From assembly GCA_038748065.1 (NCBI GenBank), contig JBCDJG010000013.1, positions 30,764 through 94,763 of the forward strand: a stretch of 64,000 nucleotides of DNA, given 5' to 3'. The DNA is from JBCDJG01 sp038748065. GTDB taxonomy: Bacteria; Pseudomonadota; Gammaproteobacteria; Pseudomonadales; Halieaceae. The notes beneath the pieces were generated by a model, which was not told the DNA's origin, searched no databases, and saw only the letters and a list, made by a program, of their open reading frames with translations. How positions within the stretch are numbered: position 1 is the first letter of the stretch; each line of letters starts with the position of its first letter. Positions 18,021 to 26,503 of this stretch are shown in pieces. The position numbers and the translations under genes were made by a program.

Positions 18021-19328
18021 ATGAGTTACACCAATGAAGAGCTGGGTGAACTGATAAAACCCACAAAACTGCACCGGAAGATTTATACCGACCCCGAGAT
18101 TTTTGATCTGGAGATGGAGCGTATCTGGGGGCAATCCTGGATCTACATCGGCCACGAAAGCCAGGTCAAGGCGCCCGGAGACTACATCACACTGAACTAC
18201 GGCAAGATGCCTGTGGTGATGGTGCGTGATAAGGAGAGCCGAGTACACGTGCTGCATAACCGATGCGGACACAAGGGCGCCAAGCTCGTAGATATGCCCT
18301 GCGGCTCCGTCAGCGCATTTCGCTGTTGCTATCACGGATGGACCTACAAACTGGATGGCAAACTGACCACCGTGCCCCATCCAACAGGTTACGACGGCAC
18401 GGGCTTTGACAAAAACGACCCTCAATACAGCATGGTTCCCGTGACCAGCGCAAGCCACCGCGGCTTCATTTTTGCAACCATGAATCCGAATCCCGTCGAA
18501 CTGAAGACCTGGCTCGGCGGTGCTGGTGAAGTGCTCGACAACCTCTGTGACAGGTCGCCTGAAGGCGAGGTTGAGGCGGCGGGCGGCGTGCTCAGGTACG
18601 AGCACGACTGCAACTGGAAGCTCTTCCTCGAAAACCTGAACGACACGATGCACCCGATGATCGTACACCGATCTGTCGTCGATTCAGCTTTGGAGTACAT
18701 TAAGACTCTGCCCGACGATGCCGACGAAGCACGAGAAGAGGCACAGATCATTCCGCCCTTCGGCGCGTCCTACAAAAAGTTTGAAGAGACAGGGATCACG
18801 GGTTTCCCCTTTGGCCACCATTATGACGGCGGCAAACAAAGCATCCACGCCGACTATTCTGTTGATCCTGAGTACGAGCAAGCCATGATCGCAGCCTACG
18901 GCATTGAGCGGACCCGGGAGATCTTCACCTTCAATACTCATAACACGCTCTACTACCCCTCCATCACGATCAAATCGGCCATCCAGAACATCCGCGTGGT
19001 GCGGCCAATTGCCTACAACAAGACCATTATCGAAACCTGGTCGTTCCGCCTGAAAGGCGCACCGGAGTCGCTGCTGCAGCGTACCTTGCTCTATTCGCGA
19101 CTGATTAACGCCAACGGCTCTATGGTCGGCCCCGATGACCTCACTGCCTACGTTCGCGTTCAGGAAGGACTGCAGTCCTCAGGCAATGATTGGGTGGAGA
19201 TTCACCGCAATTTTGGACAGGACGTGGATCAGGGCGACCGGCTGACGAACACGGGCACCAGTGACCTCGATATGCGGACCCAGTACGCTGCCTGGAAGCA
19301 GTACATGACGACCGAGGTCCGCCTATGA
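18021..19328 (+). CDS. Rieske non-heme iron oxygenase, alpha subunit (aromatic ring-hydroxylating type)
   Basis: Terminal oxygenase of a ring-hydroxylating system. The Rieske [2Fe-2S] ligands are Cys82-x-His84 and Cys102-x2-His105. The mononuclear iron region is LENLNDTMHPMIVH, with Asp208, His211 and His216. At 435 residues it has the usual length. The ATG at 18021 has AAGGAG about 8 nt upstream; the frame extends further 5' into the SDR gene, but that part is not plausible protein. The beta-subunit gene overlaps its stop (ATGA). No reductase gene is adjacent; the nearest ferredoxin in the window is about 15 kb away. Substrate specificity cannot be read from the sequence. Confidence 0.95.
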   Translation: MSYTNEELGELIKPTKLHRKIYTDPEIFDLEMERIWGQSWIYIGHESQVKAPGDYITLNYGKMPVVMVRDKESRVHVLHNRCGHKGAKLVDMPCGSVSAFRCCYHGWTYKLDGKLTTVPHPTGYDGTGFDKNDPQYSMVPVTSASHRGFIFATMNPNPVELKTWLGGAGEVLDNLCDRSPEGEVEAAGGVLRYEHDCNWKLFLENLNDTMHPMIVHRSVVDSALEYIKTLPDDADEAREEAQIIPPFGASYKKFEETGITGFPFGHHYDGGKQSIHADYSVDPEYEQAMIAAYGIERTREIFTFNTHNTLYYPSITIKSAIQNIRVVRPIAYNKTIIETWSFRLKGAPESLLQRTLLYSRLINANGSMVGPDDLTAYVRVQEGLQSSGNDWVEIHRNFGQDVDQGDRLTNTGTSDLDMRTQYAAWKQYMTTEVRL

Positions 19329-19822
19329 GCATCGTAATCAGAAGCGTGGAGGACCTTCGGGAAATTGAGGGCTTGCTCTACGAGGAAGCCTCCTGCCTTG
19401 ATCGCGGCGACCTCGATGGCTGGATACAGCTCTACACCGACGACGCGACCTACTGGATGCCCGTAAAGGAGGATCAGGAAGATCCGATCAACCACATCTC
19501 CCTGTTTTACGACAATCGGGTCATGATGGAAATCCGCCGCTTGAATTATACTCATCCGAGAGCGCCCTCGAAGGAGTACCGCGCTCGCTCATCCCATATC
19601 ATTTCGAACATCAGGGTCACCGATAGGTGCCGCGAGGGCTGCGACCTGACGGTGACATCGAATTTCCACTGCCTGATGCACTATCACAATAAACAAACCA
19701 TGTTTGGCGGCACCTACACTCACGATCTCGTTCGTATTGACGATCAGCTAAAGATTCGGCACAAGAAGGTCGTGCTGATTAACTGTGATGCGCCACTGGG
19801 CACAATTATTATCTACCTTTAA
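19325..19822 (+). CDS. Ring-hydroxylating dioxygenase beta subunit
   Basis: Small structural subunit of a Rieske oxygenase, 165 residues with the NTF2-like fold. Recognisable parts are the N-terminal helix (IEGLLYEEASCLDRGDLDGWIQLYTDDATYWMPV), the MEIRRLNYTHPRAPSKEYR region and the C-terminal LVRIDDQLKIRHKKVVLI strand. Its ATG overlaps the alpha-subunit stop, as expected for an alpha3beta3 complex that needs balanced synthesis. It ends the six-gene operon; a copy of the shared 19-bp motif begins 18 nt after its stop codon. Confidence 0.93.
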   Translation: MSIVIRSVEDLREIEGLLYEEASCLDRGDLDGWIQLYTDDATYWMPVKEDQEDPINHISLFYDNRVMMEIRRLNYTHPRAPSKEYRARSSHIISNIRVTDRCREGCDLTVTSNFHCLMHYHNKQTMFGGTYTHDLVRIDDQLKIRHKKVVLINCDAPLGTIIIYL

Positions 19823-19840
19823 GGATGGCTGGCGCGTGAT

Positions 19841-19859
19841 TTGTCCGCATCTGCTAAAT
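19841..19859 (-). promoter_or_regulatory. 19-bp conserved motif, copy A
   Basis: The minus strand reads ATTTAGCAGATGCGGACAA. The identical 19-mer is present at 26392-26410 and a 15/19 match at 31542-31560. It lies between the Rieske operon and the TonB receptor gene, about 200 nt upstream of the receptor start. Candidate operator of a common regulator. Confidence 0.6.
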
Positions 19860-20062
19860 CAGTCAAGCCACTGATGGGGTAATAATAGGGCTTCGATCAC
19901 TCGACAAATCGATGACCCTGATATACAAAAATGTCGAGGGAATAGCCTGCAGCACGGACAGCATGCGGGCTTGAGCGCCCACGCCTTCCGTGCGGAGGTG
20001 CTCAAACCGCAAGAACATAAGGTCAACAACTTGCAATTTCCATGAATGAGGGGGAATTATTC

Positions 20063-22465
20063 ATGTTCAAACCCAGCAAAATAGCTACTGCGGTAGCATT
20101 CGCCACCGGCCTCAGCGCAGCGGGCCAGGTCTCGGCCCAGGTACTTGAAGAAGTCATGGTTACCGCCAGCAAACGTACTCAAAGCATGCAGGATGTGGGC
20201 ATATCGGTTTCCGCCTTCACCGGCGACCAGATGCGCGCTCTGGGCGTAACCAATACCGTTGAGATCACACAACAGATACCCAACTTGCAGGTGCTTACGT
20301 TCTCGCCGAACCTGACGTTTTTCAACATTCGCGGTGTCTCCCAGAACAACTTCACTGACAACCTCGAGGCGCCCGTAGCGGTCTATATCGATGACGTCTA
20401 CATGGCGACCATGAACGGCGTTAACGCCCAGCTCTTCGATGTGGAGCGAGTCGAGGTGCTTCGGGGCCCACAGGGCACACTCTTCGGGCGAAACGCAACC
20501 GGCGGCGTTATTCACTACCTTACGGTGGGCGCTGATGAGGACGAACTGAACGGCTACATCGAGGGTACCGTCGGCGACTATGACCGACAGAGCATTGAGT
20601 TTGCCCTGGGCGGCGGCCTGACCGACGGCATCCGCGGTCGCATCGCGGGGCGCATCGCAGAGATGGACGGTTTCATCGAGTCTGAGCCCTTTCCGGAGGG
20701 TAACCCTCTTCCCCCTTCTGGCGTTGATATAGGCGGCGAGGATGGATGGACACTGCGCGGCGAGCTGCAGTTCGATTTTGGCGATACAGCGATGTTAACG
20801 CTGCAGGCAAGCCACACTGAGGATGATGCGGTCACCACTGGCGCCTACAGCTTCCTGCCTTTCGCCGACAATTCCAACGCCTATATTCCACCAGAGTTTC
20901 AGCAGTTTACCAATGATGTGATTCTGGAAGGCGGAGCGCCTCCCGGCGGCCTGACTCTGGAGGAGTTCACCGCCGAAGTGTTCTTCTGCCAAAGCCAACT
21001 GGACTGCTTTGCTCCCGTAGACGAATCTGGCCGAACCATTTTTGAAGGGGACTCTCCCGAACCCCATGAGCATTACTCAGACTATGCGGGCTTTATGGAT
21101 CGGGAAACGGACAGCTATACGGCAAAGTTTGACTGGGAAGTGAACGACAGCATGGACTTTGTGTCCATCACCAACTACTTCGAACTGGACAAGTTTTATA
21201 CCGAAGACGGTGACGGTATCCCGGTGCCCATTATTGAGTTCACCACCGTGTCCGACTTCACTCAGTTCTCTCAGGAAATTCGTTTGTCTGGCGAATCTAA
21301 CAGCTTCCGCTGGGTCGCTGGCCTCTACTACCTGGATATGGAAACCAAGGCTGATGTCATCACCCGCGGTGCGCCAGTATCAGGCGTAGCTGTAGACCTG
21401 GGTTTTGATCCGGCCGAGCTAGGCGATCCGCAGGTCGCGCAGGAATACACTCTTGATTCCAGCAACTGGTCCGTTTTTGGCCAGGGAGAATGGGACTTTG
21501 CTGACGACTTTACCCTGATCCTGGGCCTACGCTGGTCAGAGGACGATAAGGAGATGGACTTCGTAACCTCCTTCCAGTCACTCTCGAACGACATCAATAT
21601 CCCGGCTTTCGATCTACAGTCAGCCGCCTCTGCCGCGGGCAGCAGCAATGACGAGGTGGATTACAGCGACTGGGCCGGACGCCTGCAGCTGGACTGGCGC
21701 TTCAGCGACAACGCCATGGCCTACGCCTCCTACAACCGCGGCATCAAGGGTGGCAATTTCGCGCCCTCTGCTAACGTAGGGCTGGACAATATTCGCCACG
21801 ACGAAGAAGTGCTCCACGCCTACGAGATCGGTGTAAAGAGTGAATTGGCCGATGGCAAGGTTCGCCTGAACGGCGCCATCTTTTACTACGACTACGATGA
21901 CTACCAGGCATTCACCTTCTCTGACGCAACGCCCAGCATTGCCAACGCAGACGCCCAGAACATCGGTGGCGAGATCGAACTGACCTGGACGCCCACGGTC
22001 AACTGGGACATTATCGCCGGCTTCGCCTACATGGACTCCGAGGTCGACGGCGTACAAACCCCGCAGCAGCAGGTCACGCCCGTCGGCTTCGAGGTGGACT
22101 GGCCCATCGACTTCCTGGATGGTGTCGAGCTCCCGAATACGCCAAGCTACAGCGTTAACTACCTGGTTCGGTATAACTTCGATGCATTGGCGGGCAACAT
22201 CGCGTTGCAGGTGGACGGCGTGTACTACGACGACCAGTTCCTGGAGGTATCCAACGCGGGCGGCACCTCGCAAGAGGCCTATGGCGTGCACAATGCTCGA
22301 CTGACCTGGGAAAGTCAGGAGCGCGCCGTACGCGTGGCTGGTTGGGTGAAGAACCTGGCCGACGAGGAATACAAGATCTACTCGCTCGATCTGGGTATCC
22401 TTGGCGCTACCGTGACCTACGCGCCACCCCGCATGTATGGCCTGACAGCGTCTTACCATTTCTAG
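20063..22465 (+). CDS. TonB-dependent outer-membrane receptor
   Basis: Second TonB-dependent importer, 800 residues. A signal peptide (MFKPSKIATAVAFATGLSAAGQVSA) precedes EEVMVTASKRTQSMQDVGIS, the plug with VERVEVLRGPQGTLFGRNATGG, and a barrel ending in YGLTASYHF with a terminal Phe. The ATG at 20063 has AGGGGGAA seven nt upstream and gives a clean signal peptide; an upstream in-frame ATG at 20042 adds seven residues. A strong terminator follows. It lies between the Rieske operon and a sulfatase and has copy A of the 19-bp motif upstream, so its ligand is probably the substrate of this catabolic cluster. Similarity to the first receptor is confined to common family features. Confidence 0.94.
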   Translation: MFKPSKIATAVAFATGLSAAGQVSAQVLEEVMVTASKRTQSMQDVGISVSAFTGDQMRALGVTNTVEITQQIPNLQVLTFSPNLTFFNIRGVSQNNFTDNLEAPVAVYIDDVYMATMNGVNAQLFDVERVEVLRGPQGTLFGRNATGGVIHYLTVGADEDELNGYIEGTVGDYDRQSIEFALGGGLTDGIRGRIAGRIAEMDGFIESEPFPEGNPLPPSGVDIGGEDGWTLRGELQFDFGDTAMLTLQASHTEDDAVTTGAYSFLPFADNSNAYIPPEFQQFTNDVILEGGAPPGGLTLEEFTAEVFFCQSQLDCFAPVDESGRTIFEGDSPEPHEHYSDYAGFMDRETDSYTAKFDWEVNDSMDFVSITNYFELDKFYTEDGDGIPVPIIEFTTVSDFTQFSQEIRLSGESNSFRWVAGLYYLDMETKADVITRGAPVSGVAVDLGFDPAELGDPQVAQEYTLDSSNWSVFGQGEWDFADDFTLILGLRWSEDDKEMDFVTSFQSLSNDINIPAFDLQSAASAAGSSNDEVDYSDWAGRLQLDWRFSDNAMAYASYNRGIKGGNFAPSANVGLDNIRHDEEVLHAYEIGVKSELADGKVRLNGAIFYYDYDDYQAFTFSDATPSIANADAQNIGGEIELTWTPTVNWDIIAGFAYMDSEVDGVQTPQQQVTPVGFEVDWPIDFLDGVELPNTPSYSVNYLVRYNFDALAGNIALQVDGVYYDDQFLEVSNAGGTSQEAYGVHNARLTWESQERAVRVAGWVKNLADEEYKIYSLDLGILGATVTYAPPRMYGLTASYHF

Positions 22466-22487
22466 GTGAGGCTTAGGGCTAGACCCG

Positions 22488-22515
22488 GCCGCCGCATCTG
22501 CGGCGGCTTTTTTTT
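22488..22515 (+). terminator. Rho-independent terminator between receptor and sulfatase genes
   Basis: A perfect 9-bp stem GCCGCCGCA/TGCGGCGGC with a TC loop is followed directly by eight T residues. The sulfatase ribosome-binding site GGAGG begins at the next base (22516), so sulfatase translation depends on read-through or on a start inside this short gap. Confidence 0.9.
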
Positions 22516-22526
22516 GGAGGCTTGAA

Positions 22527-24215
22527 ATGCAGAGCAGCGTTCAACAACTTCTATCGGTCTTAGCCCTGTCTACGTTGGCTAGCCTTGTCCTGGCCGCAGA
22601 TCACAATACCGATCACGACGCGCCGCAACGACCCAACATCCTGCTGATCATCACCGACGATATGGGCTACTCGGACCTTGGCAGTTTTGGCGGCGAGATT
22701 CCTACCCCGAACCTGGATGCTCTGGCGATGTCTGGCGTTCGCTTCAGCAACTTCCTGGTGCACCCTGCCTGTTCGCCCACGCGGGCCACGCTCTACACCG
22801 GCGTCGATCCCCATCTGGCTGGCGTGGGCAACATGTACGAGGAACTCTCGCCCAACCAGAAGGGCCAGCCTGGCTACGAGGGTCATCTCAATGATCGGGT
22901 GGTCTCCGTGGCCACTTTGCTGCGCGACACCGGTTACAGCACCTATCTCTCAGGTAAGTGGCATCTCGCCAACCAGCCCGAGCAAGGCGCAAAGAGCCAG
23001 GGTTTCCAGCGTTCTTTTGCGCTGAACAGCGGCGGTGCCAGCCACTTCGGCGATATGCGCCCGGCTTACCACCCCGATCCGGAAGGTAAAGCAGCCTACG
23101 TTGAAGACGATCAAACCCTCACTCAGCTGCCAGCGGAATTCGAATACTCCACTAAGTATTATGCGGACAAACTATTAAGCTACCTGCGCGAAGATCAGTC
23201 CGGTAAGCCCTTTTTTGCGGTGCTGGCCTATACAGCCCCCCACTGGCCGCTTCAGGCACCTGACGAGGCGATAGCCAAATACAAGGGCCGCTACGATTCG
23301 GGCTACGACAAGCTGTACGCCGCGCGCAGGCAGCGGGTCGCAGAACTGGGCCTGATCCCCGCAGCTCCGGAGCCACCCAGGCCGCCGGCGGTGAAGCCAT
23401 GGGCAGAGCTCGACTCGCCGCAGCAGCGTGAACAAGCCAGGGCCATGGAGATTTACGCCGCCATGATCGACGAAATTGATGTGCATACCGGTCGAGTGAT
23501 CGATTATCTCCGCGCCGAGGGTGAACTGGACAATACCTTCATCGTGTTCATGTCCGATAATGGACCCGAGGGCCACGATCTCGACGAGACATGGCCCGGC
23601 GACCTGTTCCCGGCAATCCGCAAGGTCATTGATGAGCGCCACGACTTCAGCTTCGGCAACATGGGGCGCCCTAACTCCTATGTCTTTGTTGGCCACGGCT
23701 GGGCCATGGCCACCTCAGCGGGCCTGCGCATGTATAAGGCTTTCCCCAGCGAAGGTGGCACGCGAGTCACTGCGTTCGCGCGCTTCCCCCGCCTGATCGA
23801 GGCGGGCAGCGTTCATCACGAACCAGTGCCCGTGCGCGACATCGTGCCTACTTTTCTCGAGCTCGCGGAGATTGAACACCCGGGCAAGCGCTACCGGGAC
23901 CGGGCCATTTACCCACTTCAGGGCCAATCGCTGCTGCCTCGCCTGCAGGACAGCGCTACCGCACGCGATGCCCTGTTATTAGGTACGGAACTCTTCGGCA
24001 AATACTCACTGCGGCACGGTGATTGGAAATTACTGGTCATGCCACCGCCCTACGCAAGCGGCAACTATGAGCTCTACAACATCCAGGCTGATCCCGGAGA
24101 GGCGAATGATCTGAGCCAGCAGGAAAGCGAGCGACTGGCGGCGATGATTAAACTGTGGGAGGCCTACGTGGCTGACAACGGCGTGATACTTCCGGACTGG
24201 GTCAGTGGCTACTAG
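22527..24215 (+). CDS. Exported sulfatase (arylsulfatase family, formylglycine type)
   Basis: Hydrolyses a sulfate ester. The N-terminus is a signal peptide (residues 1-23, ending VLAAD). Metal ligands appear in ILLIITDDMGYSDLG, and the formylglycine motif C82-S-P-T-R is followed by ATLYTG, so maturation by a formylglycine-generating enzyme is required (not in this window). The SGKWHL and MSDNGPEG segments complete the active site. At 562 residues it is of normal length. GGAGG six nt upstream sets the start. Next to a TonB receptor, it may desulfate the imported compound in the periplasm, which is a common receptor/sulfatase arrangement in marine bacteria; the substrate is unknown. Confidence 0.94.
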   Translation: MQSSVQQLLSVLALSTLASLVLAADHNTDHDAPQRPNILLIITDDMGYSDLGSFGGEIPTPNLDALAMSGVRFSNFLVHPACSPTRATLYTGVDPHLAGVGNMYEELSPNQKGQPGYEGHLNDRVVSVATLLRDTGYSTYLSGKWHLANQPEQGAKSQGFQRSFALNSGGASHFGDMRPAYHPDPEGKAAYVEDDQTLTQLPAEFEYSTKYYADKLLSYLREDQSGKPFFAVLAYTAPHWPLQAPDEAIAKYKGRYDSGYDKLYAARRQRVAELGLIPAAPEPPRPPAVKPWAELDSPQQREQARAMEIYAAMIDEIDVHTGRVIDYLRAEGELDNTFIVFMSDNGPEGHDLDETWPGDLFPAIRKVIDERHDFSFGNMGRPNSYVFVGHGWAMATSAGLRMYKAFPSEGGTRVTAFARFPRLIEAGSVHHEPVPVRDIVPTFLELAEIEHPGKRYRDRAIYPLQGQSLLPRLQDSATARDALLLGTELFGKYSLRHGDWKLLVMPPPYASGNYELYNIQADPGEANDLSQQESERLAAMIKLWEAYVADNGVILPDWVSGY

Positions 24216-24224
24216 CGGCTACCG

Positions 24225-25379
24225 TTAGGTAACCGAATGCGTCTGACGCAGACGATGCTGGGCAATCAGGCCCGGCAGCACCAGTATCGACGCCAGTAAG
24301 AACATCGCGATTGCGGCGCCGTTAACCAGGTCGTAGCCACCTGATTCCAGCAGCTGAGCGGCGATGTAGGGTCCGAGCGCAAAGCCAAGCATTTGCATCG
24401 ATACGCCATGGGTAGTCATTCGGCCTCGTAAATCAAAGTCCGAGAGAATAGCCATAAGGTAAGGCACGCATAGGTTCCAGAGGTAGTTGAAGACACACAC
24501 CGCTACCCAGAACCCTAACGCGCCAACCTCACCAATCAACATAAAAACACTGACCGCGCCGCCCAGTATGCCGACCTGCAAAGGCTTTAAGCGCCCCAGG
24601 CGCATCTCCAACACTACAACGGAGAAGGCACCGGCTATGCCGAGGAACTGCGATATCGTGAGCGCATTGGCAACCGATTGTTCGCCCATGCCCGCCTCGA
24701 TACCGATCAGGAAGAGGTACGCCCAGACGAGGCCAATAGCCGTGTTGTAGACCAGCATCGCGGCGAGGGCGATGAGCTTGATACCGCCGTGGTAGTTGGC
24801 CTCGGGCAAATGATCGAGCGCCACCGCCTCGCTGGAGTTTGGCAGTGCCGGAACGAACAACAGGCCCGACGCGCAGAATATACCGAAAACCGCGAGAATC
24901 CCGTTCATCCCGATCAGCTGGTAGCCCTGAGGCATCAACCACAGACCAAACGCGCCCCAGATCAGCACCCAGGTGACGAGGTAGCCGAAGTTGCGGTCCG
25001 CCCGCTCGGTCAGGCCCATCATCATAAAGGTCAGGGAGATCAATCCGCCCGAGCCGATGCCGGTGATAAAACGCAGCAGGCCAAGGGTGCCAAAGTCGGT
25101 CTGGCCGAGGGAAGCAAAGTTACCCACAGCGGAGATCGCGCAGCAAAAGTAAAGGAAAGGCCTCCAGGGAATGCGTTGCGCAACCAGGCTCAACAAAAAG
25201 CATGTACCGGCAACGCCAAAGATCTCATAGGACGCGATAAGGCCTGCTTCCTGCTCGGTAAAGCCAAGGTATTCAACGAGACCCTGTACATAGCCCGGCT
25301 GGAGAATAAAGACACAGGGCCCGACGACCGCCAGATAAACGATGGAAATAATCGACCGGCGGGAATTAATGTCTGTCAT
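24225..25379 (-). CDS. MFS transporter
   Basis: Inner-membrane protein of 384 residues with about 12 hydrophobic segments, for example SIVYLAVVGPCVFILQPGYV, LLRFITGIGSGGLISLTFMM and FALGPYIAAQLL. The major-facilitator layout of two six-helix halves is evident, and the R-x-x-TGIGSGG segment matches motif C-like regions. It follows the FAH-family gene by 51 nt on the same strand and probably shares its promoter, which includes the divergent region with copy B of the 19-bp motif. Uptake of the pathway substrate is the likely role; direction and substrate are inferred. Confidence 0.88.
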   Translation of the reverse strand: MTDINSRRSIISIVYLAVVGPCVFILQPGYVQGLVEYLGFTEQEAGLIASYEIFGVAGTCFLLSLVAQRIPWRPFLYFCCAISAVGNFASLGQTDFGTLGLLRFITGIGSGGLISLTFMMMGLTERADRNFGYLVTWVLIWGAFGLWLMPQGYQLIGMNGILAVFGIFCASGLLFVPALPNSSEAVALDHLPEANYHGGIKLIALAAMLVYNTAIGLVWAYLFLIGIEAGMGEQSVANALTISQFLGIAGAFSVVVLEMRLGRLKPLQVGILGGAVSVFMLIGEVGALGFWVAVCVFNYLWNLCVPYLMAILSDFDLRGRMTTHGVSMQMLGFALGPYIAAQLLESGGYDLVNGAAIAMFLLASILVLPGLIAQHRLRQTHSVT

Positions 25380-25430
25380 GTACGGATCTCGAAGCGCTTA
25401 TTATCGCCCTTACAGTATCGGGTATTTGAA

Positions 25431-26315
25431 CTACTCGTCCAGCTTGGATTCGTAGTGCTTGGCACCCTGCCCTTTGGCCGCACGCTTACCTCGATGCTCC
25501 CAGTCGCCGCCCATGGCGGTGGAGATGACTTCCTCGGACTCGGTGGGCTGGGCACCAACATCCTCGCGAATCGGCGTTGGCCCCTCAACAATCCGGTTGG
25601 TCAGGCGTCCCAAGCCCTCGACCTCCACCTCGCAGACATCGCCCGGCTGCACCGGCCGGCTGTTTGCAGGCGTTCCGGAAAGCAGAATGTCCCCGGGAAC
25701 CAGCGTTATCGTCCTGGCAATGTCTGCGACCAGGTAGTGCATATCCCATTCCATGTTAGCGGTGGTGTCTTCTTGCACGACCTTACCGTTAACGTAGGTG
25801 CGAATCAGCTTGTCACGGAAGTCCCAGCCGGTTACCAGGCCAGGGCCCACGGGGCAAAGCGTGTCCGAGCCCTTAACGCGGAGCATGGAACCCGCATCCG
25901 TATCGCGGAAGTCGTGCAAGCCGTAGTCATTGGCAACCGAGTAGCCCGCGATGTAATCCCCCGCCTCATCAGGTGCAATATTGCGGCAGTGCTTACCGAT
26001 CACGATGGCAATCTCTCCCTCGTAGTTCAGCCACTTGCAGCGCACCGGGCGCACAATGTCGCCGCCGTGTGTATTGAGTGCCGTCAGCGGCTTGTGAAAG
26101 TAAGTGGGCGCTGACGGCAGCTTGGTCATGAACTCGTCCACCCGGCTATGATAGTTCAGGTGCACGCAGACGATCTTGGTGGGCTCAACCGGCGCTAAGT
26201 GTACGGCCTCATCGACGGCGATGGATCGTCCGTCGCGCGTATGCAGGGTGTCGCCATCCCGCTCAGTGAGAATCGGGTAGCCGTCCAAGAGAATTTTGCG
26301 ATATTCCTTCAGCAT
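25431..26315 (-). CDS. Fumarylacetoacetate hydrolase-family protein (HpaG-like isomerase/decarboxylase or hydrolase)
   Basis: A 294-residue FAH-superfamily enzyme that acts on beta-diketo or oxo-diene acids. Metal ligands Glu99, Glu101 and Asp130 are visible (NYEGEIAIVIGK, VANDYGLHD), with RVKGSDTLCPVGP supplying the catalytic lysine Lys148 and ILLSGTPANS near the end. This is the pattern of the C-terminal HpaG-type isomerase/decarboxylase that follows extradiol cleavage of homoprotocatechuate. The window also has an HpaD-like dioxygenase and an HpaE-like aldehyde dehydrogenase, so a meta-cleavage role is plausible. A strong AGGAGG precedes the ATG. The C-terminal tail (about 40 residues, charged) is longer than usual. 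Confidence 0.9.
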   Translation of the reverse strand: MLKEYRKILLDGYPILTERDGDTLHTRDGRSIAVDEAVHLAPVEPTKIVCVHLNYHSRVDEFMTKLPSAPTYFHKPLTALNTHGGDIVRPVRCKWLNYEGEIAIVIGKHCRNIAPDEAGDYIAGYSVANDYGLHDFRDTDAGSMLRVKGSDTLCPVGPGLVTGWDFRDKLIRTYVNGKVVQEDTTANMEWDMHYLVADIARTITLVPGDILLSGTPANSRPVQPGDVCEVEVEGLGRLTNRIVEGPTPIREDVGAQPTESEEVISTAMGGDWEHRGKRAAKGQGAKHYESKLDE

Positions 26316-26391
26316 GTCGCGTGCCTCCTAAAATAGTTTGGGGGGTGTTGTGCAGTAGGCGCCTATTATGCCCGTATCGCCGCGCGGACCA

Positions 26392-26410
26392 ATTTAGCAG
26401 ATGCGGACAA
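26392..26410 (+). promoter_or_regulatory. 19-bp conserved motif, copy B
   Basis: ATTTAGCAGATGCGGACAA, exactly identical to copy A on the opposite strand at 19841-19859. It sits in the divergent gap, 77 nt from the FAH-family start and 94 nt from the acetoacetate-decarboxylase-like start. Confidence 0.6.
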
Positions 26411-26503
26411 TCGGCCCATCGCCTCTGGCAAAGCCTGCCCAATCGCGAGACATTAGGCCCGCGCAAAACGCTTTGCCCCGCAACTGAACAACGGACAAGT
26501 TAC

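Noticed and set aside
24678..26114. 478-codon plus-strand open frame
   Set aside because: It is antisense to the MFS and FAH-family genes, has no recognisable domain and runs across the intergenic gap; it is a shadow frame.
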